Positions 1 through 9,272 of a DNA stretch of 64,000 nt are shown in pieces. Location: NCBI RefSeq assembly GCF_032999765.1, contig NZ_CP136051.1:3882417-3946416 (forward strand). Direction: 5' to 3'. The notes beneath the pieces are model-generated. The model saw only the letters and a list, made by a program, of their open reading frames with translations, did no database searches and was not told where the DNA came from. Every line of letters begins with the position of its first letter. Position 1 is the first letter of the stretch. Origin of the DNA: Imperialibacter roseus. Lineage in GTDB: Bacteria; Bacteroidota; Bacteroidia; Cytophagales; Cyclobacteriaceae. The position numbers and the translations under genes are program-made.

Positions 1-11
1 TCATGAACGTC

Positions 12-44
12 GTTTTATTAATTACGGCTTTATTCATATCTTTG
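12..44 (+). promoter_or_regulatory. Putative Bacteroidota-type promoter for the DUF177-rpmF operon
   Basis: A TATCTTTG box at 37-44 matches the Bacteroidota -7 consensus TAnnTTTG. The -33 region (about 12-18) is only T-rich and not a clean TTTG. It lies about 30 nt upstream of the first gene. No other recognisable feature was found in bases 1-75. Confidence 0.35.
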
Positions 45-75
45 CGGTCTTTATTGAATACAGAGTGAGTTTGAG

Positions 76-624
76 ATGGCAAAAAGTCCCTTAAAACCGT
101 TTGAAATAGAGATTCAGGGGCTTTCTCTTGACCAGCATTCATTTGACTTCAGCTTTGACAATCAATTGTTTGAGGCATTCGAAGGGTCATTGATTGAAAA
201 AGGCAAGGGAAGTGCTCATGTTGAGCTTTTGAAATCTGAAACAATGATGACTTTGTCATTCGAGGTTGAAGGTTCGGTCGAGCTTATATGCGACAGAAGC
301 CTGCGCCCGTTCGACTATGAGCTGGACATCAGGCAGGAGTTGATCATTAAGTTTGGAGACGAGTTTACTGAATTGGACGACGATATTGTAGTGATTCCGA
401 GAGAAACACAGTATTTGAATGTCGCTCAATATATATATGAGTTCATTTCGGTGGACGTTCCGATGAAAAAGCTTCATCCGGAATTGGTGACTGAAGAAGA
501 CGAAGACTACGGGGTTGAAGGATCGTTGATTTATCAAACCTCTGCCGAGCAGGAGCAAGACGACGACACAGAAGAGAACGTCGATCCACGCTGGGAGGCG
601 CTGAAAAAATTTAGAAACAATTAA
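76..624 (+). CDS. DUF177 (YceD-family) protein
   Basis: A 182-residue acidic cytoplasmic protein of the DUF177/YceD family. The family is tied to ribosome biogenesis or 23S rRNA accumulation in other bacteria, and its gene almost always sits just before rpmF, as here (19-nt gap). The core motif C-D-R-S-L-R-P-F-D (about residues 73-81) is the conserved cysteine-containing strand of the family. The C-terminus ends in a very acidic stretch followed by DPRWEALKKF, the usual DPR-W ending. The first gene of an apparent operon running to fabH or beyond. The family assignment is firm; the molecular role is inferred from relatives. Confidence 0.9.
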   Translation: MAKSPLKPFEIEIQGLSLDQHSFDFSFDNQLFEAFEGSLIEKGKGSAHVELLKSETMMTLSFEVEGSVELICDRSLRPFDYELDIRQELIIKFGDEFTELDDDIVVIPRETQYLNVAQYIYEFISVDVPMKKLHPELVTEEDEDYGVEGSLIYQTSAEQEQDDDTEENVDPRWEALKKFRNN

Positions 625-643
625 TTGTTAATACGAAGTAAAA

Positions 644-835
644 ATGGCACATCCAAAACGAAGACATTCGACCGCTAGACGTGATAAGAGAAGGACTCAC
701 TATAAAGCTGAAGCCAAAAGCTACGTGGTATGTCCTACAACAGGGGAATTTCACCTGCCGCACAGAGCCTTCTGGCTTGAAGGCAAGCTTTACTACAAAG
801 GCAAAGTGATCATGGAAAAAGAGGTGTTGGCATAA
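644..835 (+). CDS. rpmF: 50S ribosomal protein L32
   Basis: A 63-residue basic protein beginning [19 protein letters not shown], the diagnostic N-terminus of bacterial L32. L32 is a structural protein of the large subunit near the peptidyl-transferase region. Only one cysteine is present ([10 protein letters not shown]), so the four-cysteine zinc ribbon of some L32 proteins is absent; this is the zinc-free form I would expect in Bacteroidota. It lies 19 nt after the DUF177 gene and 38 nt before plsX, the classical rpmF-plsX-fabH order that couples ribosome and lipid synthesis. Confidence 0.97.
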   Translation: MAHPKRRHSTARRDKRRTHYKAEAKSYVVCPTTGEFHLPHRAFWLEGKLYYKGKVIMEKEVLA

Positions 836-873
836 GCTAACCCCTCTTTTGGTTCCAAACCAACACATCGTGC

Positions 874-1815
874 ATGAAAATAGCTGTTGACGCAATGGGA
901 GGCAATCTTGCCCCTGATCATGTTGTCATTGGAGCAGCCCAAGCCCTGAAGTCCTTTACTGAAGCCGATTCATTGGTTCTTCTGGGCGATAAAAGCGTTA
1001 TTCAGGCGTCATGCGAAAAACTTCAAATCTCCCATCAACTATTTGAGCTTCACCACGCTCCTGAAGTTATTGGCATCGATGAGCATCCTACCAAGGCCCT
1101 GGCTCAAAAGCAGCATTCAAGCATTGCAGAGGGGTTTCATTTACTGAAAAATAAGGAAATAAGGGCTTTTTGCGGGGCCGGCAACAGCGGAGCCATGCAA
1201 ATGGGTGCCCTTTTTTCAGTCAAGCCTATTGAAGGGGTGATTCGGCCAAGCCTGGCTGGGCTTGTACCAAAGGAAGACGGTGGCTATGCACTACTGCTTG
1301 ACACCGGCGCCAATACCGACGTTCGGCAAGACGTTCTTCTCCAATTCGGCGAGCTGGGCTCAATTTATGCGGCGAACATGATGGGCATTGAAAACCCCAG
1401 AGTAGCACTATTGAACCTTGGCAAAGAGGAAGGAAGGGGGACCCTGTTTACCCAGGCGGCCTACCAGCTATACAGCGGTAGTTCCAAAGTGAATTTTATT
1501 GGAAATATTGACGGTAGCGACCTCTTCAATAATAAGGCTGACGTGATAGTCTGTGATGGCTTTACTGGCAATGTGGCGTCAAAAATGATTGAGGCTTTTT
1601 ACGATCTTCTGAAGAAACGTAATTTCCTCGATGACTTTTTCACAAGGTTTAATTACGAAGCCGTTGGAGGAAGTCCTATATTGGGAGTTAATGGGAATGT
1701 GGTCGTTGGCCACGATGCCTCCAGCCCTGAGGCAATTAAAAACATGATTTTACTTGCATACCGAATGGCGGAAACCAATTTTTACCAAAAAATAAAGGTC
1801 GCCTTCGGAGATTAA
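874..1815 (+). CDS. plsX: Phosphate acyltransferase PlsX
   Basis: A 313-residue soluble or peripheral enzyme converting acyl-ACP to acyl-phosphate, the first step of the PlsX/PlsY route to lysophosphatidate. The N-terminus MKIAVDAMGGNLAPDHVV is the family signature. Internal motifs GAGNSGAMQMGALF (about residues 94-107) and DGFTGNVASKMIEAFYDLL (about 229-247) are also typical. Length is slightly short of the usual 320-350. The start is ATG, and only 12 nt separate its stop from fabH, so the two are very likely co-transcribed. Confidence 0.97.
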   Translation: MKIAVDAMGGNLAPDHVVIGAAQALKSFTEADSLVLLGDKSVIQASCEKLQISHQLFELHHAPEVIGIDEHPTKALAQKQHSSIAEGFHLLKNKEIRAFCGAGNSGAMQMGALFSVKPIEGVIRPSLAGLVPKEDGGYALLLDTGANTDVRQDVLLQFGELGSIYAANMMGIENPRVALLNLGKEEGRGTLFTQAAYQLYSGSSKVNFIGNIDGSDLFNNKADVIVCDGFTGNVASKMIEAFYDLLKKRNFLDDFFTRFNYEAVGGSPILGVNGNVVVGHDASSPEAIKNMILLAYRMAETNFYQKIKVAFGD

Positions 1816-1827
1816 ACAACTACTAAT

Positions 1828-2826
1828 ATGACCAAAGTCCGGGCAGGAATAACGGGGATTCAAGGATACGTTCCAGATTATATATTGACCAATAAAGAGC
1901 TGGAAACCATAGTAGAAACTACAGACGAGTGGATCACCTCCAGAACCGGCATCAAAGAAAGGCATATCCTGAAAGGCGAAGATCAGGGAACCTCCGTAAT
2001 AGGCATTGAGGCTGTGAAGGGGTTGCTGAAAAAGACCAACACCGACCCTTCGGAAGTAGATTTGGTGATCTGCGCCACTACCACTCCTGACATGTTGTTC
2101 CCCGCCACAGCCAACATCATTTGCAATGCGGTGGGAATAAAAAATGCTTTCAGCTACGATATTCAGGCTGCTTGCTCTGGGTTTCTCTTCGCCCTCACTA
2201 CAGGATCACAGTTTATCGAAACGGGAAAATACAAAAAGGTAATCGTGATAGGAGCCGACAAAATGTCCTCTATTATCGACTACTCCGACAGAACCACCTG
2301 CATTATTTTTGGCGATGGTGGTGGTGCAGTGATGCTTGAGCCAACAACTGATGGCACAGGCATCATCGACGCTGTTCTTCACTCCGACGGGTCGGGCGAG
2401 CCGTTTTTGCACATGAAGGCCGGTGGCAGTCGCAAGCCTGCTACCGCAGAAACAGTGCTTGCAGGCGAACACTACGTGTACCAGGAGGGGGCTACCGTCT
2501 ATAAATTCGCAGTGACCAATATGGCCGAGGTGGCTGCCGAAATTATGGAAAGAAACAGCCTTACGTCAGACAACGTCGACTGGCTGGTACCTCACCAGGC
2601 CAATAAACGTATAATAGATGCCACCGCCAAGCGAATGGGCGTTGGCGAAGAGAAGGTGATGCTCAATATTCAAAAATACGGCAACACCACTAGCGGCACC
2701 ATTCCATTGTGCCTGTGGGATTACGAAAAACAATTGAAAAAAGGGGACAATCTGGTGCTAGCCGCTTTTGGTGGTGGGTTTACCTGGGGATCAGTTTATG
2801 TTAAATGGTCCTACGATTCTAAATAA
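1828..2826 (+). CDS. fabH: 3-oxoacyl-[ACP] synthase III (KAS III)
   Basis: A 332-residue condensing enzyme that starts fatty acid synthesis from acetyl-CoA (or a branched acyl-CoA) and malonyl-ACP. The catalytic triad is visible: Cys in [13 protein letters not shown] (about residue 114), His in [11 protein letters not shown] (about 257) and Asn in [12 protein letters not shown] (about 289). The [11 protein letters not shown] loop and the C-terminal [11 protein letters not shown] are typical. It follows plsX closely and precedes efp by 30 nt. Substrate preference for straight or branched primers cannot be read from the sequence. Confidence 0.97.
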   Translation: MTKVRAGITGIQGYVPDYILTNKELETIVETTDEWITSRTGIKERHILKGEDQGTSVIGIEAVKGLLKKTNTDPSEVDLVICATTTPDMLFPATANIICNAVGIKNAFSYDIQAACSGFLFALTTGSQFIETGKYKKVIVIGADKMSSIIDYSDRTTCIIFGDGGGAVMLEPTTDGTGIIDAVLHSDGSGEPFLHMKAGGSRKPATAETVLAGEHYVYQEGATVYKFAVTNMAEVAAEIMERNSLTSDNVDWLVPHQANKRIIDATAKRMGVGEEKVMLNIQKYGNTTSGTIPLCLWDYEKQLKKGDNLVLAAFGGGFTWGSVYVKWSYDSK

Positions 2827-2856
2827 TAGCTTCAACATCAATATTGACAATATTTT

Positions 2857-3420
2857 ATGGCAACTACAGCTGACTTTAAAAATGGTCTGTGTATTGAGTA
2901 TAACGGCGAACTTCATGTCATTACCGAGTTTCAACATGTGAAACCAGGTAAGGGCCCTGCCTTTGTCCGCACCAAGCTCAAAAACATCAAAACCGGCAGA
3001 GTGATTGACAACACTTTCAATTCGGGTGTGAAAATTACAACTGCAAGAGTGGAGAACCGACCTCATCAGTTTCTTTATAAAGATGACCTGGGCTACAACT
3101 TCATGGACAGCTCTACTTTTGAGCAGGTAATTCTTCAGGAAGAGATGATCAGCGCTCCACAATTCCTGATGGATGGGCAAGGTGTCGACATTCTGGTACA
3201 TGCTGAAACCGAAACACCACTGTCTTGCGAATTGCCTGCACACGTAGAAGTGACTGTCGTTTATACAGAGCCGGGTCTCAAAGGAGACACGGCCACTAAC
3301 ACATTGAAACCCGCCACTATAGAAACCGGTGCGACCATAAAAGTACCCCTGTTTATCAATCAGGACGAACGAATAAGAATCGATACAAGAACCGGCGAAT
3401 ACTACGAAAGAGTGAAATAG
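2857..3420 (+). CDS. efp: Translation elongation factor P
   Basis: A 187-residue, three-domain EF-P that relieves ribosome stalling at polyproline. The N-terminal KOW-like domain contains the loop [18 protein letters not shown] with lysine 32 at the tip, the position modified in many EF-Ps. The C-terminal OB domain ends in the signature [18 protein letters not shown]. It sits between fabH and accB, as in many Bacteroidota. No modification enzyme gene is seen nearby. Confidence 0.97.
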   Translation: MATTADFKNGLCIEYNGELHVITEFQHVKPGKGPAFVRTKLKNIKTGRVIDNTFNSGVKITTARVENRPHQFLYKDDLGYNFMDSSTFEQVILQEEMISAPQFLMDGQGVDILVHAETETPLSCELPAHVEVTVVYTEPGLKGDTATNTLKPATIETGATIKVPLFINQDERIRIDTRTGEYYERVK

Positions 3421-3500
3421 TAGCTATTCCATGTACGGCAGGTATTTCGAAAATATTCCACTAATTTAGTTATTGGTTAACCCAACAAAATCTATTAGCC

Positions 3501-4010
3501 ATGGCAGAAAAGCAGTCGAGGCCCAATAAAAACGAACCTATGAAAGCGAAAGAAATTCAGGATCTGATCGATTTTATCTCCAAAAGCGGACTTGAGGAAG
3601 TTAATATCGAAACAGAAGAGTTCAAGATCAAAGTAAAGCGCAATAGCGATGCACCACGCATCGTAGAACAGGTAGCAGCAGCCCCAGCTTCAGTAGCATC
3701 AGCTCCGGCACCTGCACCAGCCGCAGCTCCGGCAGCTCCAGCTCCGAAATCTGGCAATGACGAAAGCAAATACCTTACAATCAAATCTCCGATGATTGGC
3801 ACTTTTTACCGCTCTCCTAACCCTGAAACAGACGTATTTGTAAAGGTTGGTGACAAAGTGAAATCAGGGCAACCTGTTTGTATTATTGAAGCCATGAAGC
3901 TCTTCAATGAAATCGAATCTGAAGTTTCCGGAACCATCGTGAAGGTATTGGTAGACAACGCTAGTCCGGTAGAATATGATCAACCATTATTCCTAGTTGA
4001 CCCTTCATAA
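3501..4010 (+). CDS. accB: Biotin carboxyl carrier protein of acetyl-CoA carboxylase
   Basis: A 169-residue carrier for the biotin prosthetic group of acetyl-CoA carboxylase, which makes malonyl-CoA. It has an N-terminal helical segment (KEIQDLIDFISKSG), an Ala/Pro linker at about residues 56-82 and a C-terminal biotinyl domain. The biotinylation motif is EAMKLFNEI with Lys133. The start used gives a short extra N-terminus (MAEKQSRPNKNEP); the internal Met at 3540 would give the more usual beginning MKAKEIQ, so the true start may be there. It precedes accC by 59 nt. Confidence 0.96.
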   Translation: MAEKQSRPNKNEPMKAKEIQDLIDFISKSGLEEVNIETEEFKIKVKRNSDAPRIVEQVAAAPASVASAPAPAPAAAPAAPAPKSGNDESKYLTIKSPMIGTFYRSPNPETDVFVKVGDKVKSGQPVCIIEAMKLFNEIESEVSGTIVKVLVDNASPVEYDQPLFLVDPS

Positions 4011-4069
4011 GGCCAGCATTTGAGGAGTATTGAAGTCATATTTATTTGTCAGGATAAACCCAAATTATT

Positions 4070-5416
4070 GTGTTCAAAAAGATATTAATAGCCAATAGAG
4101 GAGAAATCGCCCTGAGAATCATAAGAACCTGCAGGGAGATGGGTATTAAAACGGTGGCCGTTTATTCCACAGCCGACAAAGACAGCCTGCACGTGAGGTT
4201 TGCTGACGAGGCCGTTTGCATAGGCCCTCCGCCTAGTGCCAAGTCGTACCTGAAAATGCCCAATCTGATTTCAGCGGCTGAAATTACCAATGCCGACGCC
4301 ATTCACCCCGGCTATGGTTTCCTTTCTGAAAACGCTGAATTTTCACGCATTTGTCAGGAATATGGCATCAAATTCATCGGTGCCACTCCCGAGATGATCA
4401 ACTCAATGGGAGACAAAGCCACGGCCAAAGACACCATGAAAAAGGCTGGCGTACCCATTATCCCCGGATCTGAGGGTCTGTTGGATTCAGTGGCGCAGGG
4501 TAAAAAATTGGCAGCCGAAGTAGGCTACCCGGTGCTATTGAAGGCTACTGCTGGCGGTGGTGGTCGGGGTATGCGCCTGGTGAAGCAAGAGTCAGAATTT
4601 CAAAAAGCCTGGGACGATGCGAGAATGGAATCTGCAGCTGCTTTTGGAAACGACGGTCTCTATCTCGAAAAGTTTGTTGAAGAACCACGCCATATAGAAA
4701 TTCAAATTGTTGGAGACAGCAGAGGCAGAGCCTGCCACCTTTCGGAGAGAGATTGCTCTATTCAGCGCCGCCACCAAAAGCTGGTAGAAGAAACCCCCTC
4801 TCCTATTGTATCTCAGGAGCTGAGAGAAAAAATGGGTGCAGCGGCCATTGCTGGTGCCGAGGCTATAGGTTACGAAGGAGCAGGTACCATTGAGTTTCTT
4901 GTAGACAAACATGGAGATTTCTACTTCATGGAAATGAATACCAGGATTCAGGTGGAGCACCCAATTACTGAAGAGGTCACAGATTTTGACCTCATCAAAG
5001 AGCAGATTCAAGTCGCTGCCGGGGTGCCTATTTCCGGCAAGAACTACTTCCCGAAACTTCACTCAATGGAGTGTAGAATCAACGCTGAAGACCCAGGAAA
5101 CGGATTCCGCCCAAGTCCTGGTAAAATAACAAACCTTCACCTGCCAGGTGGGCACGGTGTGAGAGTGGACAGCCACGTGTATGCGGGCTATACCATTCCA
5201 CCTAACTACGACTCCATGATTGCCAAGCTCATTGTGTCAGCCCAAAGCCGTGAAGAAGCGATTACCAGAATGAAAAGGGCTTTGTCGGAGTTTGTGATTG
5301 AGGGAATTAAGACCACCATTCCATTCCACATTAAGCTGATGGACGACCCGATCTTCAAGTCAGGCAAGTTCACCACGAAATTCCTGGAAGATTTCGATTT
5401 CAGTGATTTAAAGTAA
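4070..5416 (+). CDS. accC: Biotin carboxylase subunit of acetyl-CoA carboxylase
   Basis: A 448-residue ATP-grasp enzyme that carboxylates the biotin of AccB. It begins with GTG and [20 protein letters not shown], the standard AccC N-terminus. The glycine-rich ATP loop [14 protein letters not shown] is at about residues 160-173. [13 protein letters not shown] and [14 protein letters not shown] carry the catalytic and metal residues. It is last in the conserved block and is followed by a strong intrinsic terminator at 5443-5474, so the operon probably ends here. Confidence 0.97.
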   Translation: MFKKILIANRGEIALRIIRTCREMGIKTVAVYSTADKDSLHVRFADEAVCIGPPPSAKSYLKMPNLISAAEITNADAIHPGYGFLSENAEFSRICQEYGIKFIGATPEMINSMGDKATAKDTMKKAGVPIIPGSEGLLDSVAQGKKLAAEVGYPVLLKATAGGGGRGMRLVKQESEFQKAWDDARMESAAAFGNDGLYLEKFVEEPRHIEIQIVGDSRGRACHLSERDCSIQRRHQKLVEETPSPIVSQELREKMGAAAIAGAEAIGYEGAGTIEFLVDKHGDFYFMEMNTRIQVEHPITEEVTDFDLIKEQIQVAAGVPISGKNYFPKLHSMECRINAEDPGNGFRPSPGKITNLHLPGGHGVRVDSHVYAGYTIPPNYDSMIAKLIVSAQSREEAITRMKRALSEFVIEGIKTTIPFHIKLMDDPIFKSGKFTTKFLEDFDFSDLK

Positions 5417-5442
5417 AAAACTTCGCAACCCGAAGTATTCAG

Positions 5443-5474
5443 AACCCGAAGCACAATGTTTCGGGTTTTTTTTT
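5443..5474 (+). terminator. Intrinsic terminator after accC
   Basis: Stem AACCCGAA (5443-5450) pairs with TTCGGGTT (5460-5467) across a short loop and runs into an uninterrupted T tract. A second, partial copy of the arm (AACCCGAAG at about 5428-5436) precedes it. It closes the fatty-acid operon. Confidence 0.85.
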
Positions 5475-5542
5475 ATGGTTTTCAAGCTAACTGTGCAAAG
5501 TGGTTATGCATATAGCGGGGAAAATCTTAAGTTTAATATTAC

Positions 5543-6295
5543 ATGGAAAGATTTGAAAATCAGGTAGCCATTGTCGCTGGCGGAGCCAGAGGGATTGGTA
5601 AAGGAGTAGCCAAAAGATTGGCCTCAGAAGGTGCAACAGTTGTGATACTTGATGTACTTCAAAAAGAACTGGATGCCACTGTAAAGGAACTTACAGGCAA
5701 TGGATTGAAGGTATCCGGAGAAATAGTGGATGTAACCTCTGAGAAAGAAATACAGACCCTCGTTCAAAAAGTGGTAGCTGCCAATGGTCGGTTGGATGTG
5801 ATGGTCAACTGTGCTGGTATTGTGGGGGAAACCAATGTGAAAATTGGCGACTACACCACCGATATATTCGACAAGGTGATTGCTATCAACCTGAGAGGTG
5901 CGTTTCTGCTTACCAAGCATGCTATCGCTCCCATGGTAAAGGCAGGCTATGGCAGAATTCTTCATGTGACCTCCATTGGTGGCAAGGAAGGCAACCCGGG
6001 CATGATGGGCTATGCAGCAAGCAAATCAGGACTAATTGGACTGGTGAAAGGAGCTGGAAAAGAATATGCGGAATCAGGCATCACCGTAAATGGCATTGCC
6101 CCAGCTGTAATTGCTACGGAGTTTAATGAAAACACCGACCCAGCAATGTTGAAGTACATGACCGATAAGATACCTATGAAGCGCATGGGAACCATCGAAG
6201 AGGTGGCGGCCCTCTCCTGCTGGATCGTATCGAAAGAGGCAAGCTTCAATACTGGGTTTGTCTTTGACATTAGCGGCGGACGAGCGACGTATTGA
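5543..6295 (+). CDS. SDR-family NAD(P)-dependent dehydrogenase (FabG-like)
   Basis: A 250-residue classical short-chain dehydrogenase. The cofactor motif is GGARGIGKG (residues 12-20), with NCAGIVG and catalytic Ser in HVTSIGGKEG, Tyr/Lys in YAASKSG, and C-terminal FDISGGRATY. It resembles FabG and sugar or polyol dehydrogenases equally. Because an IlvD/Edd dehydratase and another SDR follow on the same strand, a role in oxidative sugar catabolism is plausible but inferred. A purine-rich repeat array begins immediately after its stop codon. Confidence 0.88.
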   Translation: MERFENQVAIVAGGARGIGKGVAKRLASEGATVVILDVLQKELDATVKELTGNGLKVSGEIVDVTSEKEIQTLVQKVVAANGRLDVMVNCAGIVGETNVKIGDYTTDIFDKVIAINLRGAFLLTKHAIAPMVKAGYGRILHVTSIGGKEGNPGMMGYAASKSGLIGLVKGAGKEYAESGITVNGIAPAVIATEFNENTDPAMLKYMTDKIPMKRMGTIEEVAALSCWIVSKEASFNTGFVFDISGGRATY

Positions 6296-6402
6296 GGAGG
6301 AAGGAAGGAGACGGAAGACCGAAGTCGGGAGAAAGAGGTTGGGAGACGGGAGACCGAAGACAGGAGATAGGAGACAGGAGACCGAAGTTGGGAGACGGAG
6401 AA
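6296..6402 (+). repeat. Degenerate heptanucleotide array (GGAGACN/GAAGACN)
   Basis: About 14 imperfect 7-bp units such as GGAGACG, GAAGACC, GAAGTCG and GGAGACA run from the SDR stop codon. Purine bias is nearly complete on this strand. Related arrays occur at 51174-51217, 51361-51429, 62977-63060 and 63491-63574. Bases 6403-6500 hold no gene. Confidence 0.8.
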
Positions 6403-6500
6403 CTCGCCTGACTACAGGCGGAACTAGAGAAGAATATTGAAAAACCCAAAAAGGAAGTCATTATATAGAAGAAAAAAAACACCTACAATTACTTACCTAC

Positions 6501-8210
6501 ATGAAAAAATTACGCAGCCAGAACTGGTTTGGCAAAAAGGGAAAAGACGGGTTCATCTACAGAGCCTGGATGAAAAATCAGGGTACTCCGCACGACGAGT
6601 TTGAAGGAAAGCCGGTGATAGGCATATGCAACACGTGGTCGGAGCTGACTCCTTGCAACGGGCACTTCCGGGACCTGGCTGAATCTGTAAAAAAAGGAGT
6701 TTGGGAAGCTGGTGGCTTTCCTCTGGAGTTTCCTGTGATGTCACTCGGTGAGACATTGATCAAACCCACTGCGATGCTCTACCGCAACCTTGCCAGCATG
6801 GATGCAGAAGAAAGCATCAGGGCTAACCCCATCGACGGTGTAGTGCTGCTGGGTGGTTGCGACAAAACAACGCCCTCTATCCTCATGGGTGCTACTAGTG
6901 TCGACCTGCCCACCATTTTCGTTTCAGGTGGCCCTATGCTCAACGGAAAGTACCGGGGAAGAGACATTGGCACCACCGACATCTGGCGCTTTAGCGAAGC
7001 TAACCGCCGTGGTGAAATGAGCCAGGACGAGTTCATGACAGCCGAAGCCTGTATGTGCCGCAGCCAGGGCCATTGTGCCGTGATGGGCACCGCCTCTACG
7101 ATGGCCTGTATGGTGGAGTCGCTTGGACTTACCCTGCCAGAGAATGCCGCTATTCCCGCTGCAGACTCCAGAAGAAAGGTATTGGCTCAAATGAGTGGCC
7201 GCCGGATTGTGGAAATGGTGAAGGAAGACCTCGTAGTTTCCAAAATCCTAACCCGGGAAGCGTTTGAAAACAGCATCATGCTGAATGCTGCGGTGGGCGG
7301 TTCTACCAACTTTGTGATTCACCTGTTGGCCATTGCCGGCCGTGCTGGTATCAAACTGGATCTTGAAGACTTCGATAAATTCTCTTCCAAAATACCGCTA
7401 CTCGCCAACCTGCAACCTTCCGGACAGTTCATGATGGAAGAGTTTTTCTATGCAGGCGGCTTACCTGCCGTTATCAAAGAACTGCTGCCACTGATCAACA
7501 AGGATGTGCTGACTGTTACCGGTAAAACGATGGCAGAAAACGTGGCCTACTCTGAAAATTTTAATGACAAAGTGATCGCTTCGGTGGCCAAACCTTTCAA
7601 AAAAGACTCTGGTATAGCAGTGGTAAAAGGCAACCTGGCTGAAAATGGTGCCATTATCAAACCCAATGCTGCAACACCTGCTTTGATGGTGCACAAAGGC
7701 AAAGCCGTAGTATTTGAAGACATCGAGGATTTCAAAGCGAAAATTGACGATCCTGCTCTGGAGGTAGATGAAACCTGTATTCTGGTGTTGAAGAACGTAG
7801 GCCCTAAGGGCTATCCTGGTATGCCGGAAGTAGGCAATATGGGCATGCCTAAAAAGTTACTTGATAAAGGAGTCACGGACATGATCCGCATTTCCGATGG
7901 GCGCATGAGTGGCACGGCTTTCGGAACGGTGATTTTGCATGTGTCTCCTGAATCGGCTGCTGGTGGCAACCTGGCATTGGTAGAAAATGGTGATCTTATT
8001 GAGCTGGACGTACCTAAAAGAAAGCTGCAATTGCACGTGACTGACGAAGTGCTAGCTGAACGGAAAAAGAAGTGGAAAGCACCTGACCTGGGTTACGACC
8101 GTGGGTATGTGAAGCTGTATATTGACCATGTCGAGCAATCGCACCTGGGCACTGACCTGGACTTCCTGAGAGGCAAGTCTGGCAAAGAGGTGAAGAGGGA
8201 TTCGCATTAG
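6501..8210 (+). CDS. IlvD/Edd-family dehydratase, sugar-acid type
   Basis: A 569-residue iron-sulfur dehydratase. Cluster-type cysteines appear in ICNTWSELTPCNGHF, GGCDKTTPS and CMCRSQGHCAVMGTASTM, and MSGTAFGTVILH is the C-terminal family signature. The family dehydrates dihydroxy-acids (branched-chain amino acid synthesis) or aldonates. GGCDKTTPS and the CNTWSEL beginning are closer, as I remember them, to arabonate/xylonate dehydratases than to IlvD, and no other ilv gene is near. SDR genes on both sides fit sugar-to-aldonate-to-ketodeoxy-acid conversion. Exact substrate unknown. Confidence 0.85.
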   Translation: MKKLRSQNWFGKKGKDGFIYRAWMKNQGTPHDEFEGKPVIGICNTWSELTPCNGHFRDLAESVKKGVWEAGGFPLEFPVMSLGETLIKPTAMLYRNLASMDAEESIRANPIDGVVLLGGCDKTTPSILMGATSVDLPTIFVSGGPMLNGKYRGRDIGTTDIWRFSEANRRGEMSQDEFMTAEACMCRSQGHCAVMGTASTMACMVESLGLTLPENAAIPAADSRRKVLAQMSGRRIVEMVKEDLVVSKILTREAFENSIMLNAAVGGSTNFVIHLLAIAGRAGIKLDLEDFDKFSSKIPLLANLQPSGQFMMEEFFYAGGLPAVIKELLPLINKDVLTVTGKTMAENVAYSENFNDKVIASVAKPFKKDSGIAVVKGNLAENGAIIKPNAATPALMVHKGKAVVFEDIEDFKAKIDDPALEVDETCILVLKNVGPKGYPGMPEVGNMGMPKKLLDKGVTDMIRISDGRMSGTAFGTVILHVSPESAAGGNLALVENGDLIELDVPKRKLQLHVTDEVLAERKKKWKAPDLGYDRGYVKLYIDHVEQSHLGTDLDFLRGKSGKEVKRDSH

Positions 8211-8218
8211 ACACGATC

Positions 8219-8262
8219 TTTTCTGATCCTTTACCCCGACCCTAAAAGGAGGGATCAGAAAA
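8219..8262. repeat. Conserved-core hairpin, copy A
   Basis: Arms TTTTCTGATCC (8219-8229) and GGATCAGAAAA (8252-8262) are perfectly complementary and enclose the core TTTACCCCGACCCTAAAAGG. The core recurs at 15653-15814, 61417-61453 and 61592-61639 with different arms. There is no T tract typical of a terminator. Confidence 0.7.
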
Positions 8263-8294
8263 CCCACCTTTATGCCTGGAGGGTTGCAAAGAAG

Positions 8295-8384
8295 AATGTC
8301 AGTCTGAGCCTGTCGAAGACGGTTTTTGAGCCCTAAAAAATGTGTTTTCAATACGCTATACTTCGACAAGCTCAGTATGACATT
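8295..8384. repeat. Inverted pair of TGAGCTTGTCGAAG-type repeats
   Basis: Left arm 8295-8318 and right arm 8361-8384 are inverted copies matching at 21 of 24 positions; the right arm read in reverse contains TCATACTGAGCTTGTCGAAG. I recognise this sequence as a widespread dispersed repeat in bacterial intergenic DNA. The pair could form a long hairpin between the dehydratase gene and the next SDR gene. Confidence 0.7.
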
Positions 8385-8424
8385 CCGTTTGTGATAAAAT
8401 TTAATCCATTAACACCCTTTTGAA

Positions 8425-9189
8425 ATGGATCAATTATTCAAGGACAAAGTTGCCATCATCACCGGTGCCGGGATCGGCATCGGCTTCGAAATAGCCCGGC
8501 AGCTGACCCAGCGTGGCGCCAGCGTGGTACTCAACGATATTGATGAAAAGGTGGCAAAGCAGGCCGCAGACACTATTACGAAAGAAGGCGGCAAGTGTGT
8601 GCCATTTGCGGGCGATTCCAGCACCCTTGAAACAATACAAGGACTTATTGGAAAGGCAGTTAGCGTCTACGGGAGGCTCGACATGGCCATCGCCAATGCT
8701 GGCATCACCACGTTCGGTAAGTTTTTAGACTATCAGGTGGAAAGTTTCCAGCAGATTTGCGCCGTAAACTTGCAGGGTACCTTCTTTTTAGCACAACAGG
8801 CAGCACTTCAGTTTATCAAACAAAAGTCCGAAGGGCGAATTTTGCTTATGTCCTCTGTGACAGGTCATCAGTACCATCCTGACCTGGCAGCCTACGGCAT
8901 GAGCAAAGCTGCTATTCAGTTTATGGCTAAAACGCTTGGTGCCGAGCTTGGCCCGAAGCAAATAACAGTGAATGCCATTTCACCAGGTGCCACCATCACC
9001 GAGCGAACGCTGGCCCTCGATGAAAACTACATGGATATGTGGAACAGCATTACCCCAACAGGCAGAGCAGCTACTGTGCAAGACATCGCCAACGCAGCTT
9101 TGTTCTTGCTATCTCCTAACTCAGGACAAATTACTGGGCAGACGCTGGTGGTGGACGGAGGGTGGACGGCGGTCAGTCCGCCGCCTTGA
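8425..9189 (+). CDS. SDR-family oxidoreductase
   Basis: A 254-residue short-chain dehydrogenase. Cofactor loop GAGIGIGFEIA (about residues 15-25), ANAGITTFG, catalytic Ser in LMSSVTGH, Tyr/Lys in YGMSKAA, and the closing GQTLVVDGGW are all present. It resembles glucose/galactose or gluconate 5-dehydrogenases and FabG paralogs. With the upstream aldonate-type dehydratase it could oxidise a sugar or a keto-deoxy sugar acid, but the substrate is not evident. Two repeat elements lie between it and the dehydratase gene, so it may have its own promoter. Confidence 0.87.
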   Translation: MDQLFKDKVAIITGAGIGIGFEIARQLTQRGASVVLNDIDEKVAKQAADTITKEGGKCVPFAGDSSTLETIQGLIGKAVSVYGRLDMAIANAGITTFGKFLDYQVESFQQICAVNLQGTFFLAQQAALQFIKQKSEGRILLMSSVTGHQYHPDLAAYGMSKAAIQFMAKTLGAELGPKQITVNAISPGATITERTLALDENYMDMWNSITPTGRAATVQDIANAALFLLSPNSGQITGQTLVVDGGWTAVSPPP

Positions 9190-9272
9190 AGTAGCATTTG
9201 GGCGAAATATGCATTATAAATTATCTATGCGTTGACATCTCCTTCGAAGGGTCTTTTTTTCGAAAAAAAAAT

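Noticed and set aside
6296-6402. Possible CRISPR array
   Set aside because: The units are 7 bp, contiguous and degenerate, with no spacers and no cas genes.
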